Positions 1 to 7,133 of a DNA stretch of 11,563 bases are shown one piece after another (positions within the stretch are counted from its first letter, which is position 1; each line of letters opens with the position of its first letter). Source of the DNA: Clostridiales bacterium (lineage in GTDB: Bacteria > Bacillota > Clostridia > Tissierellales > Sedimentibacteraceae); assembly GCA_003497505.1 (NCBI GenBank), contig DNNV01000098.1, forward strand, positions 1-11,563, given 5' to 3'. Under the pieces are notes generated by a model, which saw only the letters and a list, made by a program, of their open reading frames with translations, was not told the DNA's origin and ran no database searches. The position numbers and the translations under genes were made by a program.

Positions 1-109
1 TCTGTTGGCAAAAGATGAGGAAAACTTAAGAAGTGCGTTGATGGAGCACCTGACAATTGTTGATGACACATGTGAACTATATTGCAGAAATGCAGCAAAT
101 AATATATAA
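1..109 (+). CDS. C-terminal fragment, probable GntR-family (FCD-domain) transcriptional regulator
   Basis: Only the last 35 codons are present (first full codon at base 2, stop TAA at 107-109); the gene enters from the left edge. The readable tail contains LRSALMEHLTIVDD, which resembles the last helix of FadR/FCD-type GntR regulators, where an 'a..am..HL..v' pattern is typical. It is followed by a short hydrophilic end. It is the only gene on the plus strand and converges on folD, sharing the terminator at 114-141. If it is a GntR regulator it would bind a small carboxylate or amino-acid-derived ligand, but nothing in the window shows its target. The call rests on a short tail; another helical protein is possible. 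That this is real coding sequence is fairly likely, because the frame is open to the edge and stops just before a terminator. Confidence 0.45.
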   Translation, partial: LLAKDEENLRSALMEHLTIVDDTCELYCRNAANNI

Positions 110-113
110 ACAA

Positions 114-141
114 AAACAACTCCGCGAGTGCGGAGTTGTTT
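114..141. terminator. Bidirectional intrinsic terminator between the GntR-like gene and folD
   Basis: A perfect inverted repeat of 12 bp (114-125 with 130-141) surrounds a GAGT loop. The GC-rich core is CTCCGC/GCGGAG. Reading on the minus strand it is followed by TTTTGTTTATATATT, and on the plus strand by TTCGTTTATAATT, so both sides have a usable T-rich tract. It lies 20 bases beyond the folD stop and 4 bases beyond the plus-strand stop, as expected for a terminator shared by convergent genes. Confidence 0.9.
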
Positions 142-160
142 CGTTTATAATTCTCTATAA

Positions 161-1018
161 TCATATTAAATTATTTGCAATCAGACATCCCTTCAAAACA
201 TGCTTTGCCAACACAGCCGTTGTTACGGAACCAACACCTGCAGGTACCGGAGTTATAAATGCTGCTTTGTCCCTGCACATATCGGTGTCGGCGTCGCCGC
301 ATATATTCCCTTGAGAATCCACGTTTATGCCAACATCTATTACAACAGCGCCTTCTTTCACAAATTTGTCCGTTATCATTTTAGGTCTGCCTATGGCAGC
401 TATTAAAATGTCAGCCTCCGATGCAACCTGCTCAAGATTTTCTGTTTTTGAGTGGCAAATTGTTACCGTTGCATTTTCCCCTAAGAGCAAAAATGCCATG
501 GGCTTACCAACTACCATCGACCTACCTATAACAACGGCTTTTTTTCCTTTAAGCTCTATGTTGTAATATTTCAACAGTTCCATTGCCGCAGTAGGCGTGC
601 AGGGAGCAAAACCTGTTTTATCCCCCTCTGCTATTTTTGCAACGTTCATCGGATTAAAGCAGTCAACGTCCTTTTCAGGGCTTATTACATGCTTGACGGC
701 ATTTTCATCTATCTGTGCAGGCAATGGCCTGAATAATAAAATTCCGTGCACAGATTTGTCGTTGTTTACAGACTCTAATTTTTTTATAAACTCATCCTGA
801 CTTATGTCACGAGGAAGTGACGTAACCTCCCATTCGATTCCGCAGCTTTCCATTCTTTTGACTGCGGCTCTTTCATAGGACAGGTCATCTTCTCTTTCAC
901 CCACCCTTACAATCATCAGCTTTGCCTTTATACTTCCGGCTTTTAATTCTTCTGCCTTTTTTTTCACTTCAAGAGCAATAGCATCAGCAACAGGTTTTCC
1001 TTTCAATAATTCTCCCAT
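161..1018 (-). CDS. folD: FolD-type 5,10-methylene-THF dehydrogenase, cyclohydrolase residues replaced
   Basis: At 285 aa it has the usual FolD length and oxidises 5,10-methylene-THF to 5,10-methenyl-THF with NAD(P) in the cytoplasm. Visible motifs are the N-terminal folate domain with VGEREDDLSYERAAVK (about 39-54), GILLFRPLP (92-100), EKDVDCFNP (115-123), the Rossmann element VVIGRSMVVGKPMAF (about 162-176) and the C-terminal TPVPAGVGSVTTA. Against the canonical pattern 'VG.D.aS..Yv..K', Tyr48 is kept but the catalytic Lys position is Ala52 (a Lys sits two residues later, at 54). The Gln of the canonical 'VQLPLP' is Phe96. Asp119 is kept. Lys and Gln at these sites are known to be needed for the cyclohydrolase half-reaction in bifunctional enzymes, so I infer a mainly monofunctional dehydrogenase, with FchA immediately upstream doing the hydrolysis. 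The ATG is 9 bases after fchA and is preceded by AGGAG at good spacing. It is the last gene of the operon. Confidence 0.95.
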   Translation of the reverse strand: MGELLKGKPVADAIALEVKKKAEELKAGSIKAKLMIVRVGEREDDLSYERAAVKRMESCGIEWEVTSLPRDISQDEFIKKLESVNNDKSVHGILLFRPLPAQIDENAVKHVISPEKDVDCFNPMNVAKIAEGDKTGFAPCTPTAAMELLKYYNIELKGKKAVVIGRSMVVGKPMAFLLLGENATVTICHSKTENLEQVASEADILIAAIGRPKMITDKFVKEGAVVIDVGINVDSQGNICGDADTDMCRDKAAFITPVPAGVGSVTTAVLAKHVLKGCLIANNLI

Positions 1019-1027
1019 TATGCGCTC

Positions 1028-1663
1028 CTATTCCTTTATATTGATTATGTTTAAAACCTTTAAATATATTTCATCGGCAAGCCTTGAGCCCTCAAGAACC
1101 AGCCTTTCTGCTTTTTCCTTATTTTCATTTACATATTTCTCATCATTAATGGAATTCAGGTTTATAAGCACGTTTAAGTATGCGCTGTTCAATGCCGCCT
1201 TGAGGCACTGTACTCCCACTCCAACGTCACTTATTATATTTTTCGACGATATGTCTTCTATTTCCTTGTGCATAAGTATTGCATCATAGGTATATTCCAG
1301 AGTTTCCATAGGTGCTGAGCACGCCTTCTTCAGGCATCTCTGAAGCACGTCCTCTTTTTCCCTCTTTTCCTCTTCCGTTACGGAGGGCATGACATAAGCC
1401 CTTGACAAAGGCTCGAAATATTCCGCATCCTTGTCAACCAAATCAACAAGCTTTTCTCTCAGTGCCTCTCCCCTTGCTATAAGCTCATCATGCTTATCCT
1501 GATAATCTATGAATTTTTTCTTTCCTCTGGAAAAATTGGCAACCATCGTATTCAGGGCGATACCCAATGCTGCTGTCAGCGCCGCCGCACCTCCGCCTCC
1601 AGGTACCGGCTGCTTTGATGCAAGCAGTGCTGCAAAGCTTCTGCATGATTCTTGTGTAAGCAT
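1028..1663 (-). CDS. fchA: Methenyl-THF cyclohydrolase, formimino-THF cyclodeaminase family (FchA)
   Basis: This 211 aa, mostly helical cytoplasmic protein matches the cyclodeaminase/cyclohydrolase (FTCD_C) family, whose stand-alone members are about 205-215 aa. Hallmarks are the glycine-rich folate-binding turn PVPGGGGAAAL at residues 19-29 and the SDVGVGVQCLKAALNSA stretch in the C-terminal third. Family members convert 5,10-methenyl-THF to 10-formyl-THF, or deaminate formimino-THF. There is no formiminotransferase domain, and no histidine- or purine-degradation gene is adjacent. Given fhs and folD in the same operon, the cyclohydrolase role is favoured. The start ATG follows GAGGTG by 4 bases and lies 12 bases after the channel gene. 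The protein probably compensates for the loss of cyclohydrolase residues in the FolD encoded next to it. An additional formimino activity cannot be excluded. Confidence 0.93.
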   Translation of the reverse strand: MLTQESCRSFAALLASKQPVPGGGGAAALTAALGIALNTMVANFSRGKKKFIDYQDKHDELIARGEALREKLVDLVDKDAEYFEPLSRAYVMPSVTEEEKREKEDVLQRCLKKACSAPMETLEYTYDAILMHKEIEDISSKNIISDVGVGVQCLKAALNSAYLNVLINLNSINDEKYVNENKEKAERLVLEGSRLADEIYLKVLNIINIKE

Positions 1664-1675
1664 AATTCACCTCAT

Positions 1676-2416
1676 CTATTTGTAATATACCATGTGATAA
1701 ATAACAGGAATAAGTATTCCACCACCGATGAAATTCCCTATTGTGGCAGGAATTAAATTACCCATCATTCCAAGTAGAGTTATCGACGGGTCAAGCATAG
1801 CCCCCATGGGCAGGAAAAACATATTTGCAACAACGTGCTCATATCCGCAGAATACAAAGAGCATTACAGGAAACCAGCATCCAAGCATCTTTCCGGTCGC
1901 ATCCTTTGATACCGTGGCAAACCACACTCCAAGGGCAACTAAGATATTGCATAATGTAGCCTTGCATAAAACCTGCATAAACGATGCGGATATTTTCGCA
2001 TTTGCCACCTTTATTACTGTTTCCGCCATTTCCGGCTTATCATACACTCCCCCGAAATAGAGCAAGGCAGCAACAAAAACCGAGCCTGCAAAATTTCCGA
2101 TAAGCACCTGAACCATCGTCTTGATATAATCCTTCAATGTTATTTTCTTCTGCAGAAATCCAAATGTCATTAAACAGTTTCCGGTAAAGAGCTCTCCGCC
2201 AACCAATACAACAAGCATGAGACCCACCGGAAACACTGCAGCACGTATGAACAGATTGCCGTAGCCCACTAAAAAGCCCTGTCCTCCCAGCGCTATATAC
2301 AAGCCGGCCATAAAGCTGAGCAGCAGTCTTTTTTCAGTTGTGTAAGATGCCTTTTTGACTGCCGCTTCTATAAGTGCATCTGATGTTTCCCTAGGTGACA
2401 AAGAAAATGAGTTCAA
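1676..2416 (-). CDS. Formate/nitrite transporter (FNT/FocA-family) channel
   Basis: A 246 aa membrane protein with the six-helix FNT pattern; each pentamer protomer of this family forms its own anion pore. Family hallmarks are the N-terminal SPRETSDALIEAAVKKA, GGELFTGNCLM (about 73-83) in the broken helix 2 region, LCKATLCNILVALGVWFA (about 150-167), and the central-pore GYEHVVANM with His194, equivalent to the conserved histidine of FocA. It is shorter than E. coli FocA because the N-terminal cytoplasmic tail is short. The start is TTG (2414-2416), supported by AAAGGGG seven bases upstream; no other start would keep the conserved N-terminal motif. FNT members carry formate, nitrite, hydrosulfide or other small monoacids. 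With formate-THF ligase, FchA and FolD in the same operon, formate is the most likely substrate. Export fits an oxidative C1 route; import would fit an assimilatory one. Confidence 0.9.
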   Translation of the reverse strand: MNSFSLSPRETSDALIEAAVKKASYTTEKRLLLSFMAGLYIALGGQGFLVGYGNLFIRAAVFPVGLMLVVLVGGELFTGNCLMTFGFLQKKITLKDYIKTMVQVLIGNFAGSVFVAALLYFGGVYDKPEMAETVIKVANAKISASFMQVLCKATLCNILVALGVWFATVSKDATGKMLGCWFPVMLFVFCGYEHVVANMFFLPMGAMLDPSITLLGMMGNLIPATIGNFIGGGILIPVIYHMVYYK

Positions 2417-2423
2417 GTTAATT

Positions 2424-2430
2424 CCCCTTT
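2424..2430 (-). promoter_or_regulatory. Ribosome binding site that fixes the TTG start of the FNT channel gene
   Basis: On the minus strand AAAGGGG lies seven bases before the TTG codon at 2416-2414. No ATG or GTG in this frame lies at a suitable position, so this site decides the unusual start. Confidence 0.7.
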
Positions 2431-2441
2431 GCTATTTAATA

Positions 2442-2517
2442 TAGGCTATTGAAAAAGCTCACCTGCTGCATTGCCCATCTCCCGGCGCCTTGCATGGCGA
2501 ACTTTTCCAAAAGCCTA
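2442..2517 (-). repeat. Long imperfect inverted repeat with inner hairpin in the fhs-FNT gap
   Basis: The 138-base gap between fhs and the channel gene is not plain spacer. Arms at 2442-2459 and 2500-2517 can form an 18-bp stem (17 of 18 positions paired when G-U wobbles are counted in the minus-strand RNA). The roughly 40-base loop holds a second hairpin, CGCC (2486-2489) with GGCG (2496-2499). The loop is more GC-rich than its surroundings. No T-tract follows, so it is not a standard terminator. It could be a mobile palindromic repeat unit inserted in the operon, an RNA-processing or stability element setting different transcript levels, or a cis-regulatory leader. No known riboswitch consensus was recognised. 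Confidence 0.5.
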
Positions 2518-2532
2518 AGCCGGCACTATTGA

Positions 2533-2548
2533 GTGACAGCTTGCTCAC
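2533..2548 (-). other. Short hairpin just after the fhs stop codon
   Basis: GTGA (2533-2536) can pair with TCAC (2545-2548), and ACTATT occurs on both sides of it. It lies 7 bases past the fhs stop codon. The stem is only 4 bp and lacks a T-tract, so it may simply be the outer part of the structured element at 2442-2517. Weak evidence. Confidence 0.2.
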
Positions 2549-2554
2549 ACTATT

Positions 2555-4237
2555 TTAAAACAATCCTTTAATTTTTCCGTCAACATCCACATCTATGTTT
2601 TCCGCTGCAGGAACCTTCGGTAATCCTGGCATTTTCATTATATCTCCGGTCAGCGCTACAAGGAATCCCGCTCCTGCAGATATGGTTATGTCCCTGATTG
2701 TTATTTTAAATCCGGTTGGTCTTCCGAGAACCTTCGGGTCATCTGTAAGTGAATACTGGTTCTTTGCCATACATATTGGAAGATTTCCGAATCCCAGCTT
2801 CTCAAAGTTTGCTATTTCTTTGCTGGCCTTCGGTAAAAACTCCACGTCATCAGCTCCGTAAAGCTTCGTAGCTATAGCCTTTATTTTTTCCTTTATGGGC
2901 AGTTCTAAATCATATGTGAACTCAGGAATGCTTTCTTTCTCGGACAATCTCAGCACCTCTTTGGCGAGCTCTTCTCCACCTTCGCCACCCTTGCCCCACA
3001 CTTCAGAAAGAGCCACATTTACTCCTAGTTCCCTGCATTTTCTTCTTATTAAATCAAGTTCAGCTTCTGTGTCTGTAGGGAATCTGTTGATTGCAACTAC
3101 TGCCGGAAGCTTGAATACCTGAGTAATGTTTTCAACATGCTTCAATAAATTCGGGAGTCCTTTTTCCAATGCATCAAGATTTTCAGGACCTAAGTCCGTC
3201 TTTGCGACTCCACCGTTATATTTAAGCGCCTTCACTGTTGCAACAATTACTACGGCACTTGGCTTCAAGCCTGTTTTTCTGCATTTTATGTCTATAAACT
3301 TCTCAGCTCCCAAATCTGCGCCGAAACCTGCTTCTGTTACAACGTAGTCCGCAATTTTACTTGCCATTCTCGTTGCTATTACGGAGTTGCATCCGTGGGC
3401 AATATTTGCAAATGGTCCGCCGTGTATGAATGCGGGTGTTCCTTCAAGAGTCTGAACAAGATTAGGCTTCAATGCATCTTTCAGCAGCGCTGCCATGGCT
3501 CCCTCTGCTTTCAGCTGGCCTGCCGTCACAGGCTGTCCATCTCTTGTATATGCCACTATTATCTTGGCCAGGTTTTCTTTCAACTCTATTATATCATTTG
3601 ACAGGCAGAATACTGCCATTACTTCTGATGCCACTGTTATGTCAAAGCCGTCTTCTCTTGTTACTCCTTCTGTCTTTCCACCGAGACCATCCACTATGTG
3701 TCTCAGCTGTCTGTCATTCATATCAACAACTCTTCTCCACACGACTCTTCTCGTGTCTATGTTGAGATCGTTTCCTTGATGAATATGATTGTCAAGCATT
3801 GCCGCAAGAAGATTGTTTGCTGCTCCTATGGCGTGAAAGTCTCCCGTAAAGTGGAGGTTTATATCTTCCATTGGAACAACTTGTGCATAGCCGCCTCCTG
3901 CCGCTCCTCCCTTAACACCGAATACAGGTCCTAAAGATGGTTCACGCAATGCGATTATTGTTTTTTGACCAAGACGTGAAAGAGCATCTCCCAACCCTAT
4001 GGTTGTTGTTGTCTTTCCTTCGCCTGCAGGTGTCGGATTGATTGCAGTAACCAATATGAGCTTTGCATCCTCTTTGTCCTTAAGCTCGTTCTGCAAATAT
4101 CTGTAATCAACTTTCGCCTTATACTTACCGTAATTTTCAACATATTTGTCCGGTACTTCCATTTTTTCCGCTATGGTATTTATAACCTTCATTGTTGCGC
4201 GCTGCGCTATTTCTATATCGCTTAAAAACTCTGCCAT
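2555..4237 (-). CDS. fhs: Formate-tetrahydrofolate ligase (formyl-THF synthetase)
   Basis: At 560 aa it matches the bacterial monofunctional enzyme in length and motifs. It catalyses formate + ATP + THF to 10-formyl-THF + ADP + Pi and is freely reversible in clostridia, where it can make ATP. Visible features are the P-loop-like [13 protein letters not shown] at residues 67-79, the strongly conserved [19 protein letters not shown] block, [12 protein letters not shown], the glycine-rich [16 protein letters not shown], and a C-terminal [22 protein letters not shown]. No key motif is missing. The ATG is preceded by AGGAGGAAAG. It sits 70 bases after the glyA-like gene and 138 bases before the FNT channel gene. 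In this operon it links 10-formyl-THF to free formate, and therefore to the channel. The direction (ATP-forming formate release or formate activation) cannot be read from the sequence; the import-plus-channel context suggests release. Confidence 0.98.
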   Translation of the reverse strand: MAEFLSDIEIAQRATMKVINTIAEKMEVPDKYVENYGKYKAKVDYRYLQNELKDKEDAKLILVTAINPTPAGEGKTTTTIGLGDALSRLGQKTIIALREPSLGPVFGVKGGAAGGGYAQVVPMEDINLHFTGDFHAIGAANNLLAAMLDNHIHQGNDLNIDTRRVVWRRVVDMNDRQLRHIVDGLGGKTEGVTREDGFDITVASEVMAVFCLSNDIIELKENLAKIIVAYTRDGQPVTAGQLKAEGAMAALLKDALKPNLVQTLEGTPAFIHGGPFANIAHGCNSVIATRMASKIADYVVTEAGFGADLGAEKFIDIKCRKTGLKPSAVVIVATVKALKYNGGVAKTDLGPENLDALEKGLPNLLKHVENITQVFKLPAVVAINRFPTDTEAELDLIRRKCRELGVNVALSEVWGKGGEGGEELAKEVLRLSEKESIPEFTYDLELPIKEKIKAIATKLYGADDVEFLPKASKEIANFEKLGFGNLPICMAKNQYSLTDDPKVLGRPTGFKITIRDITISAGAGFLVALTGDIMKMPGLPKVPAAENIDVDVDGKIKGLF

Positions 4238-4276
4238 CTTTCCTCCTGATTATTAAAACTTTACAAATATATTACC

Positions 4277-4296
4277 ACAAATCTGTCCGGATTTGT
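4277..4296 (-). other. Hairpin in the glyA-fhs intergenic gap
   Basis: A perfect 7-bp inverted repeat, ACAAATC (4277-4283) with GATTTGT (4290-4296), has a 6-base loop and lies in the 70-base gap between the glyA-like gene and fhs. On the transcribed strand no run of T follows, so read-through is expected. It may modulate mRNA stability or the relative level of fhs. No convincing internal promoter was seen in the gap. Confidence 0.35.
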
Positions 4297-4307
4297 ATAT
4301 ATTTTTA

Positions 4308-5564
4308 TTAATCTTCAAAACTTCCTGCCGGATAGAGCGGGAAGTTTAAAATCAGGTTCTCCGCATCTTTTTTGCAGCTCATAATATTTGTTTCATCCTC
4401 TGGAGCTGATGCCACTCTGTCCATTATATCTGCAATGATTTTTATTTCTGCTTCCTTCAATCCGCGCTGTGTGATTGAGGTTACTCCTATTCTCACTCCG
4501 CTTGTAACAAACGGTGATGCCGGGTCAAAGGGTATCTGGTTTTTGTTTACGGTAATACCCACACGGTCAAGCGCATTCTGGAACACCTTTCCGCTGATAC
4601 CCTTGGATCTTAAGTCAACCATAACAATATGATTATCGGTGGTGCCGCTGACTATACGGAAGCCTCTGCTTGCGAGCTCTTCTGCCAACGCCTTTCCGTT
4701 TGCCAGCACCTGTCTCATAATATTTTTAAACTCATCCGATGCGGCATGTTTAAACACCCATGACTTAGCTGCCATTGTAGTAAGGTGCATGGAGCCTATT
4801 GAGCCCGGAAATACTCCCTTGTCAATTGCTTTTGCATGCTCTTTCTTGCACAGTATGAAGCCGCTTCTCGGCCCGCACAGCGTCTTTGTAGTTGATGATG
4901 ACACAAAGTCTGCATGAGGTACGGGACTCGGAATAACTCCCGCTGCTACCAGACCGCTCACATGTGCCATATCAACCATGAAATATGCTCCCACTGACTT
5001 TGCTATCCTGCTTATTCTCTCATAATCAATGAGTCTCGGATATGAGCTGCCTCCGGTTATAATTAATTTAGGTCTGATTTCTTCAGCCTTCTTTTCCAAT
5101 TCTTCATAATCAATCATTTCTGTCTTTTCATTGACACCATAAAAATGATATTCATATACCTTAGAAAGAAAGTTCACCGGACTTCCGTGAGTCAAATGCC
5201 CTCCCTGGTCAAGTCTCATGCTCATAACCTTATCTCCGGGATTAAGAATTGCAGCATATACTCCGTAGTTTGCTGAAGAACCTGAATAAACCTGTATATT
5301 TGCATGTTCCGCACCAAATAGTTGCTTCGCTCTCTCAATACCGAGTATCTCCAGCCTGTCAGCTTCGTGCGATCCTGCCTGAAAACGTGCACCGGGATAT
5401 CCTTCAAGTGTCTTGTTTGTAAATATAGAGCCGGACAGCTCCATGATTTCAAGAGAAGCGGTGCTTTCCGATGCAATCATTTCTATATTGTGCTCCTGAC
5501 GCTTTAATTCATCGGCTACTATTTCATATATTTCAAGATCTGATTTATGTGTATATTTTAACAT
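4308..5564 (-). CDS. Divergent serine hydroxymethyltransferase-like PLP enzyme
   Basis: This 418 aa fold-type I PLP enzyme aligns with SHMT over its whole length: IEMIASES (27-34), EGYPGAR (54-60), FGAEHANIQVYSGSSAN (83-99), GGHLTHGSPVNF (121-132), VDMAHVSGLVAAG (197-209), TTKTLCGPRSG (225-235, PLP lysine Lys227), VNKNQIPFDP and TSGVRIG near the C terminus. Set against E. coli SHMT, several conserved residues differ: Tyr55 is Thr52, Tyr64-Tyr65 are Phe61-Gln62, His228 before the PLP lysine is Thr226, and FPGGQGGP reads FPGSIGSM. The carboxylate-binding Arg (SGVRIG), Glu54, His123, Asp198 and His201 are kept. It therefore probably still binds PLP and an amino acid, but may prefer another substrate (for example an alpha-substituted serine or a 3-hydroxy amino acid). 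Folate genes downstream argue that it still feeds THF. ATG is preceded by GGAGG at seven bases, and it is 33 bases after the symporter gene. Confidence 0.85.
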   Translation of the reverse strand: MLKYTHKSDLEIYEIVADELKRQEHNIEMIASESTASLEIMELSGSIFTNKTLEGYPGARFQAGSHEADRLEILGIERAKQLFGAEHANIQVYSGSSANYGVYAAILNPGDKVMSMRLDQGGHLTHGSPVNFLSKVYEYHFYGVNEKTEMIDYEELEKKAEEIRPKLIITGGSSYPRLIDYERISRIAKSVGAYFMVDMAHVSGLVAAGVIPSPVPHADFVSSSTTKTLCGPRSGFILCKKEHAKAIDKGVFPGSIGSMHLTTMAAKSWVFKHAASDEFKNIMRQVLANGKALAEELASRGFRIVSGTTDNHIVMVDLRSKGISGKVFQNALDRVGITVNKNQIPFDPASPFVTSGVRIGVTSITQRGLKEAEIKIIADIMDRVASAPEDETNIMSCKKDAENLILNFPLYPAGSFED

Positions 5565-5597
5565 CTAATGCCTCCGTTGTATGTTATTGTTTTTATT

Positions 5598-7043
5598 TTA
5601 AGCCTTGTTAGCGTTTTTCCTCCAAACATTAGCCTTGTCCTCTATGCTGAATTTATCAGGGTCAAAAACTGGATCGATGCCTTTTGCTTTCTGCTCCTCA
5701 TAATCAACCAAAAGTTTAATTCCTTTATTAGATAAAATAAGTATTGCAATTATATTGAGCCATGCCATTAATCCTACACCCAGGTCTCCACATGTCCAGA
5801 TAAGCTCTCCGGTGTTTACAACTCCCGAAAATGTGGAAACTATGAAAATACATCTCATTGCAAGCTTTGCATTCTTGCTCCCCGGGAACATGTACGACAT
5901 ATTGCTCTCAGCCTGATAGTAATATGCCATCAGGGATGTGAAGGCGAAAAGAAATACTGATATAGCTATGAACGGTGCGCCAAATCCGCTGAATGCTCCG
6001 TCTACCGCAACCTGTGTATATTTAACACCGAAAGGTACGGCAGGCACATTTTCAACAATAAACCCTCCTGCGCCGTCAGATACGTTGTACGCACCTGTGA
6101 GCAATACCATGAACGCTGTTGCGGAACACACCAAAAGTGTATCTACATACACCGAAAATGCCTGTATAAGACCCTGCTTGGCAGGATGCGTACACTCTGC
6201 CGCTGCAGATACTATTGCACCGGAGCCTTGTCCCGCTTCATTTGAATAAACACCTCTTTTTACTCCCCAGGCTATAGCAGTTCCTATAATTCCTCCAAAT
6301 GCCTGATTTACTCCAAATGCAGATGTGAATATTAACGCTATAACTCCGGGAAGCTTCTGAATATTGATAACTATAATAACCAAAGCTACAAGAACATAGG
6401 CAATAGACATGAACGGTGCTATGAACTCTGCAGTCTTTCCTATTCTCTTTACTCCTCCAAATATTATCAATGCAAGCAATACACAGATTATTACACCTGT
6501 TAAGTACGTATTTATTCCAAACGCATTATTTACTGAAGCCACAATGTTGTAAGTCTGAGCACCCGGCATTAGAACCCCGGGTCCCAATATTGTACAGATT
6601 GCAAAGGCCACTGCATACCACTTCTTTCCTATCCCTTGTTCAATGAAATAGGCAGGACCTCCGACATATTCGCCGGCCACTCTTGTTTTGTATGCCTGTG
6701 CCAATGAAGATTCAACAAATGCCGAACCTGCACCCAAAAAAGCAATCATCCACATCCAGAAAACAGCACCGGGACCCCCATAATAAATGGCCGTTGCCAC
6801 TCCTGCAATGTTTCCTACTCCTACACGCCCTCCAACTGTTGTAGCAAATGCCTGGAACGGTGTGACGCCATCCTCGGATTTCTCCTTGCCCAACAAAAGG
6901 CGGATCATTTCCTTAAAAAGCCTTACCTGTGGAAACTTCATTCTGAAAGAAAAATAAACTCCTGCAACAAGACACAGTGCAATAAGCGGCGTGCTCCAAA
7001 CTGCATCATTCAAGGTCTGTACTACTGTTGATATAACATCCAT
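5598..7043 (-). CDS. AGCS-family amino acid:cation symporter (alanine/glycine type)
   Basis: A 481 aa polytopic inner-membrane protein of the alanine or glycine:cation symporter family, whose members couple uptake of small amino acids to Na+ or H+. Family signatures are the N-terminal SFRMKFPQVRLFKEMIRLL (about 32-50), GVGNIAGVATAIYYGGPGAVFWMW (about 75-98), SAFVESSLAQAYK, the highly conserved RGVYSNEAGQGSGAIVSAAAE block in the middle, and AYYYQAESNMSYMF near the C terminus. The length is normal and no signal peptide is needed. ATG is preceded by TTGGAGGAAAAGAT. It is the first gene of the six-gene C1 operon, downstream of a promoter and palindrome at 7106-7133, so it probably imports the amino acid used by the GlyA-like enzyme. 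Characterised members carry L/D-alanine or glycine. Serine-like substrates are possible here but unproven. Confidence 0.95.
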   Translation of the reverse strand: MDVISTVVQTLNDAVWSTPLIALCLVAGVYFSFRMKFPQVRLFKEMIRLLLGKEKSEDGVTPFQAFATTVGGRVGVGNIAGVATAIYYGGPGAVFWMWMIAFLGAGSAFVESSLAQAYKTRVAGEYVGGPAYFIEQGIGKKWYAVAFAICTILGPGVLMPGAQTYNIVASVNNAFGINTYLTGVIICVLLALIIFGGVKRIGKTAEFIAPFMSIAYVLVALVIIVINIQKLPGVIALIFTSAFGVNQAFGGIIGTAIAWGVKRGVYSNEAGQGSGAIVSAAAECTHPAKQGLIQAFSVYVDTLLVCSATAFMVLLTGAYNVSDGAGGFIVENVPAVPFGVKYTQVAVDGAFSGFGAPFIAISVFLFAFTSLMAYYYQAESNMSYMFPGSKNAKLAMRCIFIVSTFSGVVNTGELIWTCGDLGVGLMAWLNIIAILILSNKGIKLLVDYEEQKAKGIDPVFDPDKFSIEDKANVWRKNANKA

Positions 7044-7105
7044 ATCTTTTCCTCCAACATAATTTGTGTTAACGTTATCTGAACCGATCGATCAATCTGT
7101 ATAAA

Positions 7106-7133
7106 ATTATATATCTTTTTACTTTAAGGTAAA
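7106..7133 (-). promoter_or_regulatory. Candidate promoter of the C1 operon
   Basis: On the minus strand a perfect -10 TATAAT (7111-7106) lies 16 bases downstream of a weak -35 TTTACC (7133-7128), about 63 bases before the symporter start codon. It lies between the terminator at 7192-7214 and the first gene of the operon, as needed for independent transcription. The -35 is poor, which would suit an activator-dependent promoter; that is an inference. Confidence 0.55.
7118..7133. promoter_or_regulatory. Operator-like palindrome covering the -35 of the C1 operon
   Basis: Plus strand TTTACTTTAAGGTAAA is a 16-base near-perfect palindrome (7 of 8 position pairs symmetric) overlapping the candidate -35. 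Its position and symmetry suit a dimeric regulator. AraC-type response regulators such as the one encoded next door more often use direct repeats, so a GntR-type or other regulator is an alternative. A second, shorter palindrome, GATCGATC, lies at 7086-7093. Confidence 0.45.

Noticed and set aside
57..314. Plus-strand open frame of 85 codons near the left edge
   Set aside because: It runs through the bidirectional terminator and antisense to folD, and its start is inside the regulator fragment in another frame.
2418..2554. THF riboswitch in the fhs-FNT gap
   Set aside because: The gap is structured and the operon concerns folate, but I could not match the known THF aptamer consensus; a covariance-model search would be decisive.
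3472..3779. Several overlapping plus-strand open frames of about 95 codons opposite fhs
   Set aside because: They are antisense to a strongly conserved fhs region, lack ribosome binding sites and give low-complexity Leu/Ser-rich products; they are codon-bias shadows.
5222..5476. Second minus-strand frame inside the glyA-like gene
   Set aside because: It lies wholly within the SHMT-like gene in another frame and shows no family resemblance.
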